Source of the DNA: Sphaerosporella brunnea
Taxonomy: Eukaryota; Ascomycota; Pezizomycetes; Pezizales; Pyronemataceae
Reading direction: 5' to 3'
Assembly: GCA_008704415.1 (NCBI GenBank)
Contig: VXIS01000574.1
Location: 1-15,435, forward strand
DNA length: 15,435 nt
Shown: piece after piece, positions 1 to 10,320 of the stretch
How positions within the stretch are numbered: the stretch's first letter is position 1
Layout of the letters: each line of letters begins with the position of its first letter
Program-made: the position numbers and the translations under genes
The notes under the pieces: generated by a model
What the model saw: the letters and a program-made list of their open reading frames with translations, nothing else
Told to the model about the DNA's origin: nothing
Database searches by the model: none

Positions 1-160
1 AACTCAAATTTAGGCCGAGAGCTCCCTCGAGCCTTTGGGCACAAAGAAGTGGAGATTTCGCTTTTTCCTTACGATATTATCCTCGGTGGAACTTTTTTGG
101 TGGGCGCGCGTGGGTTAGGGTTTCTGTCCAGGGTGTCCGGATACTTAAAAATCCGTCGAG

Positions 161-261
161 TAGAGCAAAGTGAGCCGCTGCGGTGGCGCGACACGGTGGC
201 GCGACACGGAAAATTTACCCTGCCTTTGCCCGAGTGATAAGCTGTGGGTAAGCTCTACCAT
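161..261. repeat. Modular dispersed repeat, copy 1
   Basis: It starts with TAGAGCAAAGTGAGCCG, carries two GGTGGCGCGACAC units ending in CGGAAAATTTACCCTGCC, and finishes with CGAGTGATAAGCTGTGGGTA and a CTCTACCAT end. The same order of blocks recurs at 4643-4750 and, more diverged, at 4421-4642. No coding potential or target duplication was identified. The MITE at 274-658 begins 12 bases after this copy. The family is unknown; a decayed SINE, solo LTR or non-autonomous DNA element are all possible. Confidence 0.6.
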
Positions 262-273
262 AACACACACATA

Positions 274-658
274 CCGTATTCTTCCGGCACGATGAGAAAT
301 GCCGGCGCCGAAGTCAATCTGTTATAAGTAGCAAACGTACTATGTATGGAAACATGACAACGCCAGCGAATCTTAATTGATGGCCAAGAGGGGCGGGCAC
401 TTGGAGACGTCGCGGTACGACGGAGACACAAGGCAGCCGTGAGAATTAGAGTTGAGTACTTAGTATGTACATAGGTGTCCCCAACCATACCGCGACCCCA
501 CACCGCGCCCAGCCATTGTCGCCTCCTTAGATCGTGTTGTCGCCGTCACATAAGATTCGCTGGCGTTGTCATGTTTCCATACATACCGGTAGTATGTTTG
601 CTACTTAGAAAAGATTGACTTCGGCTCCGGCATTTCTCATCGTGCCGGAAGAATACGG
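274..658. mobile_element. MITE with about 105-bp terminal inverted repeats and TA flanks
   Basis: The left arm (274-375) and right arm (551-658) are near-perfect inverted repeats. By eye they differ at about four positions plus a 6-base ACCGGT segment present only in the right arm. The ends read CCGTATTCTTCCGGCAC inward, and TA dinucleotides lie immediately outside (272-273 and 659-660), as expected for target-site duplications of the Tc1/mariner superfamily. The 175-bp centre has no coding capacity, so the element is non-autonomous. Each arm contains a smaller hairpin (CCGGCA...TGCCGG). It shares the CCGTA terminus and TA flanks with the element at 10321-10814, but the rest of the sequence differs. 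Confidence 0.82.
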
Positions 659-1115
659 TAGGTACGTTTCACCCTTATTCTATGCGATTAAAAATTGAGT
701 GAAGCTGAACTCGCCGTGTGGTCACCACACTGATGTTCGCTTGTACTTACTTAACCATTATACGTTGGAAAGCTTATAATTATATGGCCGACTCTCCGCA
801 CGTCGCCGCACAGCGAGCAACCAACACCACCATCTCTACCATCCCATCATCCTCATCACCGTCGAGCTGGAGCCGTGCACCCGACTGTCGCATCACCTGC
901 CTCAAACCCCAAAACTGAGGCGACATCACCAGTAGACTCGGCATAAAAAAGTGGATGGGAGATGCGACGATGCCAAAACCTGAAGCCTTCTAGTTGCAGA
1001 GATATAGCTTATTGATAAACTCAATACCATCGCTGTAATGGCTGATGAATTGCTGAAGCACATAATGTCACTCGCAGAACATGCGATGTCACCCAAGGAT
1101 TATTTGTTTTTTTGA

Positions 1116-1161
1116 AAAACATGGTTTCTGAGCAAACACTAGTTTCTGATCGATCATGATG
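1116..1161. repeat. Short dispersed repeat, copy 1
   Basis: This segment contains GGTTTCTGAGCAAACA followed by TTTCTGATCGATCATGATG. A close match lies at 4327-4370 in the same orientation, with a 3-base gap and a few substitutions. The flanks of the two copies do not obviously align, so the boundaries of any larger element are unclear. Confidence 0.5.
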
Positions 1162-1515
1162 TCTCAACACCGTGGTTTTTGGAAGCATTAATCTGAGATC
1201 TACGCGGTGTAATCCATACCAATCAGTAGCGAAAACACACATGAGAGAGAGAAAATGGGATCCCCGTTATGGGAACACAAATCGTTGTGTCTTTCACGAA
1301 GGCCCCGGACAAAATCACATCATGTAAAATTGTAATTCTAAACCAGCTCATGAAATAGCAGAATAGCCCACAAGTGGTACAGAAGTATCCTCTGTGCAAG
1401 TCAATGATTGTGTCGTCTGAGGTAGCCAAATAGTAACCCATGAAAAGTAACATCCCAAGTGAACACAGTAGCAAAGAGGCATGGTACCAATGCTGCCAAT
1501 CAAGGTTCTGACCCT

Positions 1516-3957
1516 CTAAAGGCCTTTCCTCTTGAACAGCAGTTTGCTTCCCTTTTCCTTGCTCTCCACCAACCTCTTGAGGCTGGCAACGAAGGCACCC
1601 TTAACTTGAGGATCCCCGAGTCTGGATTTGAAAACGTTAGCCAAGGCAGCGGTGGTAGTTCCTTCGGGTCCGATAAAGGCCAGAATCTCTTCATCGGAGA
1701 TAACTAGAGCACAAGAGTTAGCAATCTGAAAAGAACAAAAAAAGAAAAAAACCAAGAAAAAAACAAAACAAAAAAAAACCAGTTATATAAAAAAAATTCA
1801 ATTCTCAAGTAGTTTTATATGGGCGATCTAACCTAGACCAGCATTGCTCGCATTGTTGGCAGGGCTAGCAGCGCGGCTGGTTCCTGGGGGTGCGTTTGGC
1901 GAGCCGGCCCGCGACTTGGGACCAGCGACCGGAACTGGTGAGCCTTGCCGGGAGCCAGTGCCTTGCGTCTGTGGAGACAAAGCACGGCCGCTGGAAACGA
2001 GCTTGACGCGTTGCTTTTTGGCCCCGTTCGCATCTGAGAGTTCCCCAGCGGTATCATCACCACTACCGCTACCTGTATTGCCCATGGCTTTTCGTTTCTT
2101 TCCTTGTTGTGGCACTGAAGAAGGTGTTAACGATCTGGTCTGAGAAAACGTTTCGGGTGGCACTTTGAGCTTGACAAGCTTGTGGTTCTGACCTGATCCT
2201 GATGATGGCGGGACGGAAGATGGGGGTAGACTCTTTTTGGGCTTCTTCCGAGCCTTTTCGTTCCCAGATTCAGAAAGGTCCGCAGATCCGTTCCTCTTGA
2301 GATTCGGGCCCGTCACCTTGTCGGTCGCTCCAGGTAGACCCTGCTTCTTAGTAGGCGAAGCCTTGGCCTTGGAATCAGGGGTAACAGCTGACGGCTTCTT
2401 GTCTTGCTCTTTGATTGCTTCAGACTTCTTGCGCTCTTCCTCTTTCTTACGCTCCTCCTCCTTTTTGCGTTCCTCTTCCTTACGAATAATGTCTTCTTCG
2501 TCTTCGGAATCGCTCTGCACTTTATTAGATTCCAAAATACTGCGATGGGCACAAAGAAAGGGGAAAAATGGCGCCACTCACAGATGAAGCGTAGGGGTTT
2601 TCATCGTCCGAGTCAGTTTCGTAGGTGAAATTACCTTCGCGGTTCATAAGAGCCTTGCGGACTTTCTTCCCTTGCTTATTGCGCAACTGCTCGAGACGTT
2701 TACGCTGACGCTCTTCTTCCTCATATTCTTTCTCATCTCGAGTATCAAATACATTTGCTGAAAGCTGTTCTTTTTTGATGCGTTTCTAGAAACAGGGGGT
2801 CAGCATAGAAATAGTCAATTCAAAGCGCAAGAGATTACCTCAATCTCCTTGTTTTCCTGTTCTTCTCCCTCCATGACAGGCGCCTCCTCATCGTCTGCGA
2901 AACGATCATCGTCGAAGTCCAGGTCGTCTGCATCGGCCGTTTCCGACTTAGGAAGGATCTTGTCCAACCTGCCACCCTTTCGGGTGTGTAGTCGGCTGAG
3001 CGCGCTAAGGTTCCTCTCTCTCTCTTCCCTCTCTTGCTTCTTCTCCTCTTCTCTGGTCAACTGCATCAGCCATCTGGGCGCCCTGCTAGCTTTCTTCATT
3101 GCGCTCTCGGCCTCCTCTATGCTGAGAGTTCTGAACTTGTTCTTCTCGGTAAATTTGTACCACTTTTCGATGGGGACCATTCTGAAGGCGCCGTCGTCCA
3201 AAACAAACATAGCGAAAGTACCACCGCTCAACGGATTCTCGAGCTGTCCTTGCCAAGTGTTCTTGTTGTCGAAATCCTCCATGAACCAAGGGAAGTATTC
3301 TTCATAGCGCAGCTTCTTGTCGGCTTCGTTTTGCTTGAAAACCTGTTGCGTCTTCTTCTTGAACACTTGTTTCTTCTGTTTCTGCGCGCCGCCGTAAGGT
3401 GCAATCTTCTCTTGCTGAGCAGCTTTGAGAGCTTCCTTCCTTGCTCGCTCCTCAGCGATAGCGGGATCCTCAACTTCGGCGCCTTTCTCCGCCGCCGCCA
3501 AAGCGTTGGCCATCTGTTCCCTTGCTCCCTGCAGAGGCGCTTTTGGATCGCGGCGGTGAAGACGAACAGGCAGGGTAAACTCATTGGGGTCCAAGGGGTT
3601 GATAATTCGCCTGGACTGGAGCCTCATAACATGGTGCCTGTAGCCGGCTAGAATTTCGCGCTTCGTAGTAGTGAGTTTGAATTCTTGCCATTCGGGTTCT
3701 GGCGCTGGTTCGGTGGTGTTTGAACTCGCGGGAGGTGCGGCGAGGGAAGGAGGAGTAGCTGACTGTTGGAGTCGAGTGGTTGATAATCGGACACCACCAG
3801 TCGGTGGGCGTCGCTTCTGTCTGCTGACCAGAGGGTTGGAGGTGTTTTCTCTACGCTTGACGATTCCGAGCGGTGCTTTGGGGGGTTGCGCGGAGGAAGG
3901 CTGTGCAACTGAACTAGACAGGCCCGTCGGAGGCGCGACAGGTAGTGAAGAAGCCAT
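1516..3957 (-). CDS. TFG1: TFIIF alpha subunit (RAP74/Tfg1), four exons
   Basis: Large subunit of general transcription factor TFIIF, which binds RNA polymerase II in the nucleus and brings it to the preinitiation complex. Exons read 3957-2839, 2785-2582, 2514-1833 and 1703-1516, giving 730 residues. Residues 88-145 and 220-300 form the split N-terminal dimerisation domain: the second block includes FPWFMEDFDNKNTWQGQLE and FVLDDGAFRMVPIEKWYKF. Acidic and lysine/glutamate-rich linkers follow, then a long Ser/Pro/Lys-rich region. Residues 669-730 are the RAP74 C-terminal winged helix. Introns are 53, 67 and 129 nt; the last has GCTAAC near its acceptor. Exon 3 could instead end at 1839 (donor GTCTAG), which keeps frame and drops two residues. 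In intron 2, an AG at 2541-2540 was not used because it breaks the frame; the AG at 2516-2515 fits. The start has a good context (CGCCATGGC). Confidence 0.93.
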
Positions 3958-4141
3958 GGCGAAAAGGGTATTAGGTGTGAAGATGGGGGTCGCGGTGAGG
4001 ATGTCGCGGTGAGGATGTCGGGCAGGGCGTGCGGAGCTGAAAATAGTAGGTCGGGAGAAGTGATTGAATGGACTATGTAAATACGAAGAGAAGGGGGTGT
4101 TTTAAGGCGTGGCGGGGTTGTCGTGTTAGAATGGCAGAGTA
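3958..4141 (-). promoter_or_regulatory. TFG1 proximal upstream region
   Basis: The 184 bases before the TFG1 start should contain its leader and core promoter. On the coding strand they are C/T- and A-rich, as often seen in fungal leaders, and no clear TATA box is visible. The assignment rests on position. Confidence 0.4.
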
Positions 4142-4230
4142 GTGGGCGGTTAGAGGGTTGGAGGTAGTGGGTTGGAGGGTGGATTGGAGGTGGTAGTGGG
4201 TTGGGTTGGATGTTGATGGTAGGTGATGAT
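4142..4230 (+). promoter_or_regulatory. G-rich GGGTTGG tract upstream of TFG1
   Basis: The plus strand carries a dense run of GG and GGG blocks separated by one to four bases, with repeated GGGTTGG and TTGGAGG units. The opposite strand is therefore CCAACC-rich, and it is the TFG1 coding strand about 185-275 bases before the start. A two-layer G-quadruplex or a nucleosome-depleted promoter tract is plausible, though neither is shown by sequence alone. Confidence 0.4.
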
Positions 4231-4326
4231 GTTACTAGGCAGACTTAGCCTAACCTGCTTTACATAGCGTTTCAAAGCAACCCTAACCCGCGTGTTGCAG
4301 GAGTCAATATCGTGATGTAACTTTTC

Positions 4327-4370
4327 TAACACGGTTTTTGAGCAAACATTTTCTGATCCATCATGGTGGA
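4327..4370. repeat. Short dispersed repeat, copy 2
   Basis: Same-strand match to 1116-1161: GGTTTTTGAGCAAACA then TTTCTGATCCATCATGGTG. It lies just before the modular repeat array that starts at 4421, whereas copy 1 lies about 855 bases after modular-repeat copy 1. The two repeat families may therefore belong to one larger decayed element. Confidence 0.5.
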
Positions 4371-4420
4371 CAAAAATCTCTCCCCTCAAATAATCCTTAT
4401 AATGGTTATCACTATATATA

Positions 4421-4805
4421 TAGAGCAAAGAGTCACGTGAGACGGAAAAACACTATGGCTTTCACGGTGGCTTTCACGGTGGCGCAACGCGGAAAAATAG
4501 TGAGTGATTAGCTCTGATGCGGGGCGCATTGTGGAGCGGAGCTTTAGCGACGAAATTGCGAATTGTAACATTGTGGAGCAGAGCCATGTAACGAGCGCCA
4601 GAGGAATTGCGGAGCGACTGCGCAGCTCTGGCATTCCGGAGATAGAGAAAAGTGAGCCGCAAACCCGATAGCGCCCGGTGGCTAAGCACGGTGGCTGAAC
4701 ACGGAAAATTTACCCTGCCCGAGTGATACGCTGTGGGTGAGATCTACCATTCTGGAGCAGAGCCGTGGAGGAGCTTTAGCGACGATACTGCGAAGCGACT
4801 ACGCT
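4421..4805. repeat. Modular dispersed repeat, copies 2 and 3 in tandem
   Basis: Two related modules lie head to tail. Module A (4421-4642) starts TAGAGCAAAG and has two CACGGTGGC blocks. Module B (4643-4805) starts TAGAGAAAAGTGAGCC, has GGTGGCTAAGCACGGTGGC, then CGGAAAATTTACCCTGCCCG and GATCTACCAT. Both contain a GGAGCTTTAGCGACGA block, and module B matches 161-261 over its first 108 bases. Many short GGAGC/GAGCGGAGC and GCGAAGCGACT motifs give it a modular look. A TATATATATA run lies directly before it. No open reading frame of note is present. Confidence 0.6.
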
Positions 4806-5828
4806 GCTGTGCACACTGCTAGATTTGTAGATAGTTGTGAAACTGAATAGAATTGTATTTATCCGTGCGGGTGCTAGCGGTGAAGTGAGACGGTCTTGCG
4901 TCCTCGACCCCAACCCACTACCTCCTCTCTTTACTGCGCCGTGTTTGACACACATACGCCCTGACTGCAACGTTCATATGACTTTACATTAAGTGGCGCT
5001 GTACTAATGACTGTGTTCACTCGTATTATCTTTAGCCCTAGAATTTCATTGGGAACAAATTGCGTGTTTTACGCTGTTTATCTCTGCGACAGGCTTCGGC
5101 ATTCTCACATCTCCGAGTTACATTTTTGTGCTGAAGCTACTGGTGGTGCGGCATCTGTTTTGAGAGTTGAAGGAAGCGAGGAGACGGTCGGGTGCACGTC
5201 CCAACGATGGTGATGATGAGGAGATGGAGATATCAACAGACTTGAAGATAATATGCACTGAATATCACTCGGAACCTAGTTTTTCTTGGAAAAACGGATA
5301 GTTACACTTTAATTGATCTATGGTTGTGTTTCATCGACTTCATTTATGTTGTTGGTTTTTTGGTGAGGGTTACCATCGCCGTCACGGCGTCGAATGTGCG
5401 GCAGGAGTAAAAGCTTCAAACCTTGGCCGGCGAATTTGAAGAGTAGAATACAACCTATCAAACGGCAGATATTATAAGGTAGCCACAGCCACAGCCGCAG
5501 CAGCCTACACAGCTCCCGCTCAACGATGAGCAATCCGACGCGCGGCAAGGTTAGACCCCACCATCAGGATCCATAGGGCATGTAATGTATAGTAGATAAT
5601 ACAAGAGCGTGTGCTGTGGTGGGATTGTTTACACAGGGTCAAACGAATGTAAGGAACTCATAACTTTTCCGAGAAAGCGATATCCACACGATGCGTTCAA
5701 CGGAGAAAAAAAGGAACCAGAATAAGCGCAAAAAGAAACCCCACCAAGCCAGGATACCAACTCATGATGCAATTACGTACAGAAGAAACCCAGAAAAAGA
5801 AACCAACACAGCAGCCCTGTCAAGCATC
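4806..5828. other. Intergenic region between TFG1 and FUN12
   Basis: No recognisable gene, RNA or inverted repeat was found. Open frames here (for example 5007-5213 plus and 5318-5548 minus) are short, low in complexity and without domains. The part just left of 5829 should carry the eIF5B 3' UTR and polyadenylation signals, which cannot be pinpointed by eye. A CAGCCACAGCCGCAGCAGCC-type triplet tract lies near 5482-5505. Confidence 0.45.
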
Positions 5829-8800
5829 TTACGCAACATTGAAGACCTTCTTGAGGTTGATCAACAGCTGCCAATCTTCCTTGGCGACCTCTTCTCGATA
5901 GAACTTCTTGAGGGTGTCAATCGTGACACGGCTAATGTGGGAGTACAGGACGTCCTTCTCGTCCAAATGCCTCCCATATAGCGGCTGGTTCGGCCCCTCA
6001 ATCTTGACAGCAACACTGGGAGAGCCCTTCTTGGCGATGGGGATATTCTTGTGGTTGAGCTGGATGCTGGTAACTCGGCCAAGAACAATCGGCTCCATCT
6101 CGCCGGTAACAGCATTCCTCTTGACAGTAGCAATAGGGGTTCCCATGCGGAGCGATCCTTCGACGACATCCACACCGAGGACGATGGGGTCCTTCTTCAT
6201 GAAGACAGCAACGGCGTTGAGGATACATGGGAAGACCGCCTGTGCAGCGGCTTCCTGGCGCTGGGCCTCAAGCATGGTCTGCACGACAAAGCATTAGTTT
6301 CAACAGCCGATCGGTGAGTGCAGAGTGAGAGAGTGAGAAAAAAAAAAAAAGGAAAAGTACCTTCTGGTGAGCCGTGAAGTTATCAAACAAGTGATAAATA
6401 ATCTCAGCACTGAAGATCTTTACGCCGACTTCGTCGGCGTACTGCTGCGCTTCCTTGTCAATCTTGACATCAAAGCAAAGCATGACAGCGTACCTGCAAG
6501 ACCAGTTAGTCAGTTCCAAATCATAGGCAAAGCATCCGTGATTCATACTCTTTATGTTTCTCCAACATAGCTCCGGCTCGCATAACATCACGCTTGTAGA
6601 CGGGTCCAATGGAGATGGTGCTGACCGGAATCTTGCTCACACGCAAGAATTCGAGCAAAGCCTCCAAGGAACCAAGGGTAGACGCTTGGACAGCAACACC
6701 AACGCCGGAAGTGGAAACCCTGCTGAGCAGGTTCTCAAGATCCCCCATGATTTCTTCCTCAAGATCTTCCTCGTCGTCCTCAGGTCCCACGACCAGCAGT
6801 CTGGAACCAGCGATGGCGCCCTCAAGATCGTTGGCAGCGATCTTGACACCCATGGCCGCCTTGATTTCCTTGTGATGCACGTACTGCGACTTGACACGCA
6901 ACTCCTTCATTGGCTGAGGCGTAAGGAGGGCTCGGATGTTGGTTGAAATTGCTCCGTTCAAACCGCACACCACAATTCGGTCACCCTCATGCAACACACC
7001 GTTGCTAAGGATAACGTCAATGGTGGTTCCCAGACCTTCCACAACCTTGACCTCGAGCACGGTGGCCTCCAAGCTGGAAAGATACATGAGCTTCTCGGCC
7101 ATGCGCTTCTGCGTCAATTCGACCAGGAGCTTAAGCATATCCGGGATACCTTCTCCAGTGTGCGCCGAGGTGGGTACCAAGGAAACGAATTTAGAAAGGT
7201 TTTTGTTCTCGTAGAAAACTTCGGCGTTCAAAGCCTGCTCAGCAAAGGCAAGTTTTGTCTTCTCAAGACGATCACGGAACTCGTTCTGAACAGATTTCTT
7301 CTGCTTGGCGAGAGACTGTTGGAAGCCGTTATTGGGAGTAGCATTCCAGCCATAGAGACGATCGATCTTGTTCAAGGCCACAATGAAGGGCGTCTTTCTC
7401 TCTCGTAGCAAACGAATGGATTCAAGAGTCTGGGGCTCGAGACCGTGCATGATATCGACCACGAGAATGGCAATGTTACAAAGCGAAGATCCACGAGAAC
7501 GGAGGTTGGTGAAAGATTCGTGTCCAGGAGTATCGATGATCAGCAAACCAGGGGTCTTGAACTCCATCTCACCCTTAGGATCAACGACGGCAGTCTTTGC
7601 CTTGATAGCTTCGGTGGGGAAGTAAGTGGCACCAATTTGCTGGGTGATACCACCAGCTTCTCCCTCCTGGACATTGGTTTGACGGATCTTGTCGAGAAGT
7701 TTTGTTTTACCGGTATCGACGTGTCCCAGAATGCAGCAAATGGGAGAGCGAAGGTTGTCCGTGGAAGCCGCCGCCTTTGCCTCCTCCAGTTGCTTCTTCC
7801 TCCTCTCGGCAGCTTCCGCCTTGCGTTGGGCTTCGAGCTTCTCGGCTGGAGATTCTTCGTCACCAGATTCGTCGGATTCGTCCTCGCTCTCTTCGTCCTC
7901 GTCCTCGTCCGCCTTTGCCGCCTCCTCCTTCTTTTCTGCCGCACCATTGGCTGCAAAATGTTAGCACCAATAATACAGCGTGGGCCAAAAAAACAAAAAC
8001 GGGCCATACCAGGTTTCTTCTCCTGCTCATCCTCGCTCTCATCATCCCAAGACTCCTTCACATTGCCGTCCTCACCAATGGCATCCTCCCAACTGTCAAG
8101 GACGCCGTCATCCTCCTCTTCCTTCGCCTTGGCGGCAGCAGCAGCAGCCTCTTCAGCTTCCTTCTTCTTTCGCTCTTCCTCCTCTTGCTTCGCCTTCTCC
8201 TCGGCGGCAATCCGCTCCTTCTCCTCGTGGCGTTTCTTTTCCTCCGCAGCCTTAGCTTCCGCTTCGGCCTTTGCTTTGTCCGTTGCACCACCTTTCTTTT
8301 TCTTGTCATAGGTAGGCTTCTTGGGCTGATCGGGCGCATCAAGTCCAGCAACAATCATTCCGGCCTCTCGCATCTGCTGCAGCCGCAACTCTGCCCTTTT
8401 AGCGGCCTCCTTCTGTGCCTTTGTCATGTATTTGCCCTCCTTCTTCAGCTGCTCCTTCTTTTCCCTTTCCTTCTCCTTCTTTCGCTGCCTAGCTTCTTCC
8501 TTCTTACGCTCCTCCTCAGCCGCCAGGCGCTCCTCTTCCTCGATACGCTTACGCTCCTGCTCTTCGGCCCGCAGCCTCTCCTCCTCCTGTTGGCGAAGGA
8601 GTTCCTGCTGCTTCCGGATAGCCGCAAGGTGAGGAGGCAGCTTCTTTCCCTTTCCGCCAGCCGGCGCAACGGGTGTGGAAGCAGCACTGATAGCGGGCTT
8701 CGCCTCCGCTTTCGCTGGGGTCGCCTTCGCTGGCTCAGCAGCCTTCTTCTTCGCAGCCTAGAAAAGACGGTCAACAGCTAACACCAGAATTTAGGGAACA

Positions 8801-9361
8801 GAGAGGGCATACCTGCTCCTTTTTCCGCTGTTTTTCCCTCTCCTTCTTTTCTCGCTCCTTCTCCTTCTTGGTCTTCACCCGTCCAGCACCCTCATCTTCT
8901 TCCTGGGCATCCGGCGTGGCGGTTCCCGAATCGGCAACAGCAGCGGCGGCGCCTTTTCCACCCTTCTTTCCCTTCTTAATGGGTCCAAAGTCGTCCTCAT
9001 CGATCTCGGTGATCTCTGTCGGCCCATGTCCGATGGCAGGCGTGGAGTCGCCTACCGGCGTACCAGATCCATCGGGTGTTGCGTCGTCGGCGTCACCCTG
9101 AGCAACCGGGGCAGCCGTCTTCTTGCCCTTCCGCTTCTTGTTCGCCTGGTTCTTTTTCAAGGCAGCGAGAAGACCGCCACCGCCAAAGTCATCCTCAGTA
9201 GCCTCCACGGGGGCCTTGGACACCGGCGGCGGAGTGGGAGCGCGCTCTGGCGCCTTCTCTTCCACTGATGGAGCGGCAGTGTTGATGGGCGCGGCCTCGC
9301 CGATTTCGTCCTCCCAGGAATCGTCACGGGCCTTCTTGCCTTTCTTGTCTTTTTTTGCCAT
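5829..9361 (-). CDS. FUN12: Translation initiation factor eIF5B, five exons
   Basis: Cytosolic GTPase, the eukaryotic IF2 orthologue, which promotes joining of the 60S subunit at the start codon. Exons read 9361-8813, 8757-8010, 7950-6549, 6493-6361 and 6278-5829, giving 1093 residues, a usual length for fungal eIF5B. Residues 1-495 are the charged, poorly conserved N-terminus, rich in Lys/Glu coiled-coil tracts. The G domain follows: P-loop GHVDTGKT at 508-515, DTPGHE at 572-577, NKID at 626-629 and SAHTGEG at 694-700. Domain II follows, then the IF2-like domain III (across the intron at 6548-6494, ...[12 protein letters not shown]) and C-terminal domain IV. Introns are 55, 59, 55 and 82 nt; those at 8009-7951 and 6548-6494 carry CTAAC branch sites. 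The start [10 protein letters not shown] is chosen because it opens the conserved lysine-rich N-terminus and the 70 codons upstream do not look like eIF5B. No key residue is missing. Confidence 0.96.
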
Positions 9362-10320
9362 CGAGTCGGATTGTGCGGTTAATTCAAGAAGGTGGTGGAA
9401 CGAACTCGGTGGATGTGGATTGCTGAATTGAGGATGACAGTCACAGGCTCGTGATGGGGCGTGGCGTCGTGAAAATGGGATCGACGAGTGGGGCGCTGGG
9501 CGCGGGCGTGGTGGTGGGGGGAAAGCAGTGACTTTGGTTCTTTTTAAAGCCGCGCTTACCCAGACAAGCAACCGGGCAACGGATCAGTCTGAGTACCCAT
9601 GCACAAAGCAAGAGAATCCTTTTTGATTATTACTAGTATTGATAGAAGCGTACTTAGTAGAGAGTTTGCGATTTCAATATTTCACCTCGGAACCTGGCGA
9701 TATATCAACCTTATTGTGGAATGTGCGGTCCTTTGGCAGCGTAATTACGTAGAATTATGGTTATCTATCAACCTGAAAAACTACTCTGGAAAGTTGCTTG
9801 TGTTTTTGGGACCCTCCTCATGATATTGAAACCACAGTACTCTAGGTGGCTCGCCAAAACAGACATCCCTTTGCATGTTAAAAACTTTCAGGCTATCGTA
9901 GGGTGATTTTTGGTGGTGACGGCAAGAAATCCGGCCCCCCAAGATGGGACGTGCCAGGAAAAGATCGAGTAACAGAAATGCAATGGGATTTCAGGAGCGT
10001 AGACTCGCGGTAGAGACACTTCATGTGAATGGAGACAGAGGAAACCCTAGCCCTTCTGGTGGATCTCATGGAGTGTCGCCGTCACCGTCAGATTACGAGA
10101 GCGTGTGGCCCCGGTGTGTCGCTGCCTACACCCCTCCTTCTCTCAATTGCATCACGACAGTCGACTCTCTCTATGAGAATACCCTGTACAAGAACAACTG
10201 CCTTATAAGACTATGTTCCGGCGGTCCCATCGAAAATGTGTGAGAAACAAGAATAACCTTTCTATGCGAATACACATGTATTCTTCAGATTTCAGAGAAA
10301 TTTGTATGGATACATACATA
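9362..10320. other. FUN12 upstream half of the divergent FUN12-TAF4 gap
   Basis: The first 200 bases should hold the eIF5B leader and promoter: the coding strand is C-rich there (CCCCCCACCACCACGCCCGC near 9520-9500). A frame at 9944-10243 encodes 99 residues without a recognised domain and probably is not a gene. The rest shows no clear repeat or RNA. Confidence 0.45.

Larger units (their letters stand above)
1..1515. other. Non-coding region downstream of TFG1
   Basis: No convincing gene is visible here. The region holds one modular-repeat copy (161-261), a MITE (274-658) and a short dispersed repeat (1116-1161), each listed separately. Positions 784-946 look like eroded coding sequence: an ATG-led 45-codon frame rich in Ser and Thr ends at 918, and a second frame with a protein-like end (...KTEATSPVDSA) stops at 944-946, but neither has a recognisable domain. 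The stretch 1223-1474 lies just past the TFG1 stop on the same strand and is probably its 3' UTR or terminator region. Confidence 0.5.

Noticed and set aside
784..946. Possible small gene or decayed exon
   Set aside because: Two overlapping frames look protein-like only through Ser/Thr/His bias, and no splice pair joins them convincingly.
1223..1474. 83-codon minus-strand frame just past the TFG1 stop, with hydrophobic stretches and a CTTC pair
   Set aside because: It lies in the expected TFG1 3' UTR and shows no recognisable family or independent promoter.
4776..4970. 64-codon minus-strand frame containing GSRTQDRLTSP
   Set aside because: It begins in the modular repeat and has no domain; it is more likely repeat-derived than a gene.
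5318..5548. 76-codon minus-strand frame with hydrophobic stretches
   Set aside because: Leucine content comes from CAG/CTG-type triplets, and there is no recognised motif.
7445..8781. Long plus-strand frames opposite eIF5B (7445-8311 and 7702-8781)
   Set aside because: They are antisense shadows of the Lys/Glu-rich eIF5B region, giving Ser- and Leu-rich low-complexity translations.
9944..10243. 99-codon plus-strand frame in the FUN12-TAF4 gap
   Set aside because: No domain and no flanking splice or promoter support; it is short enough to occur by chance.
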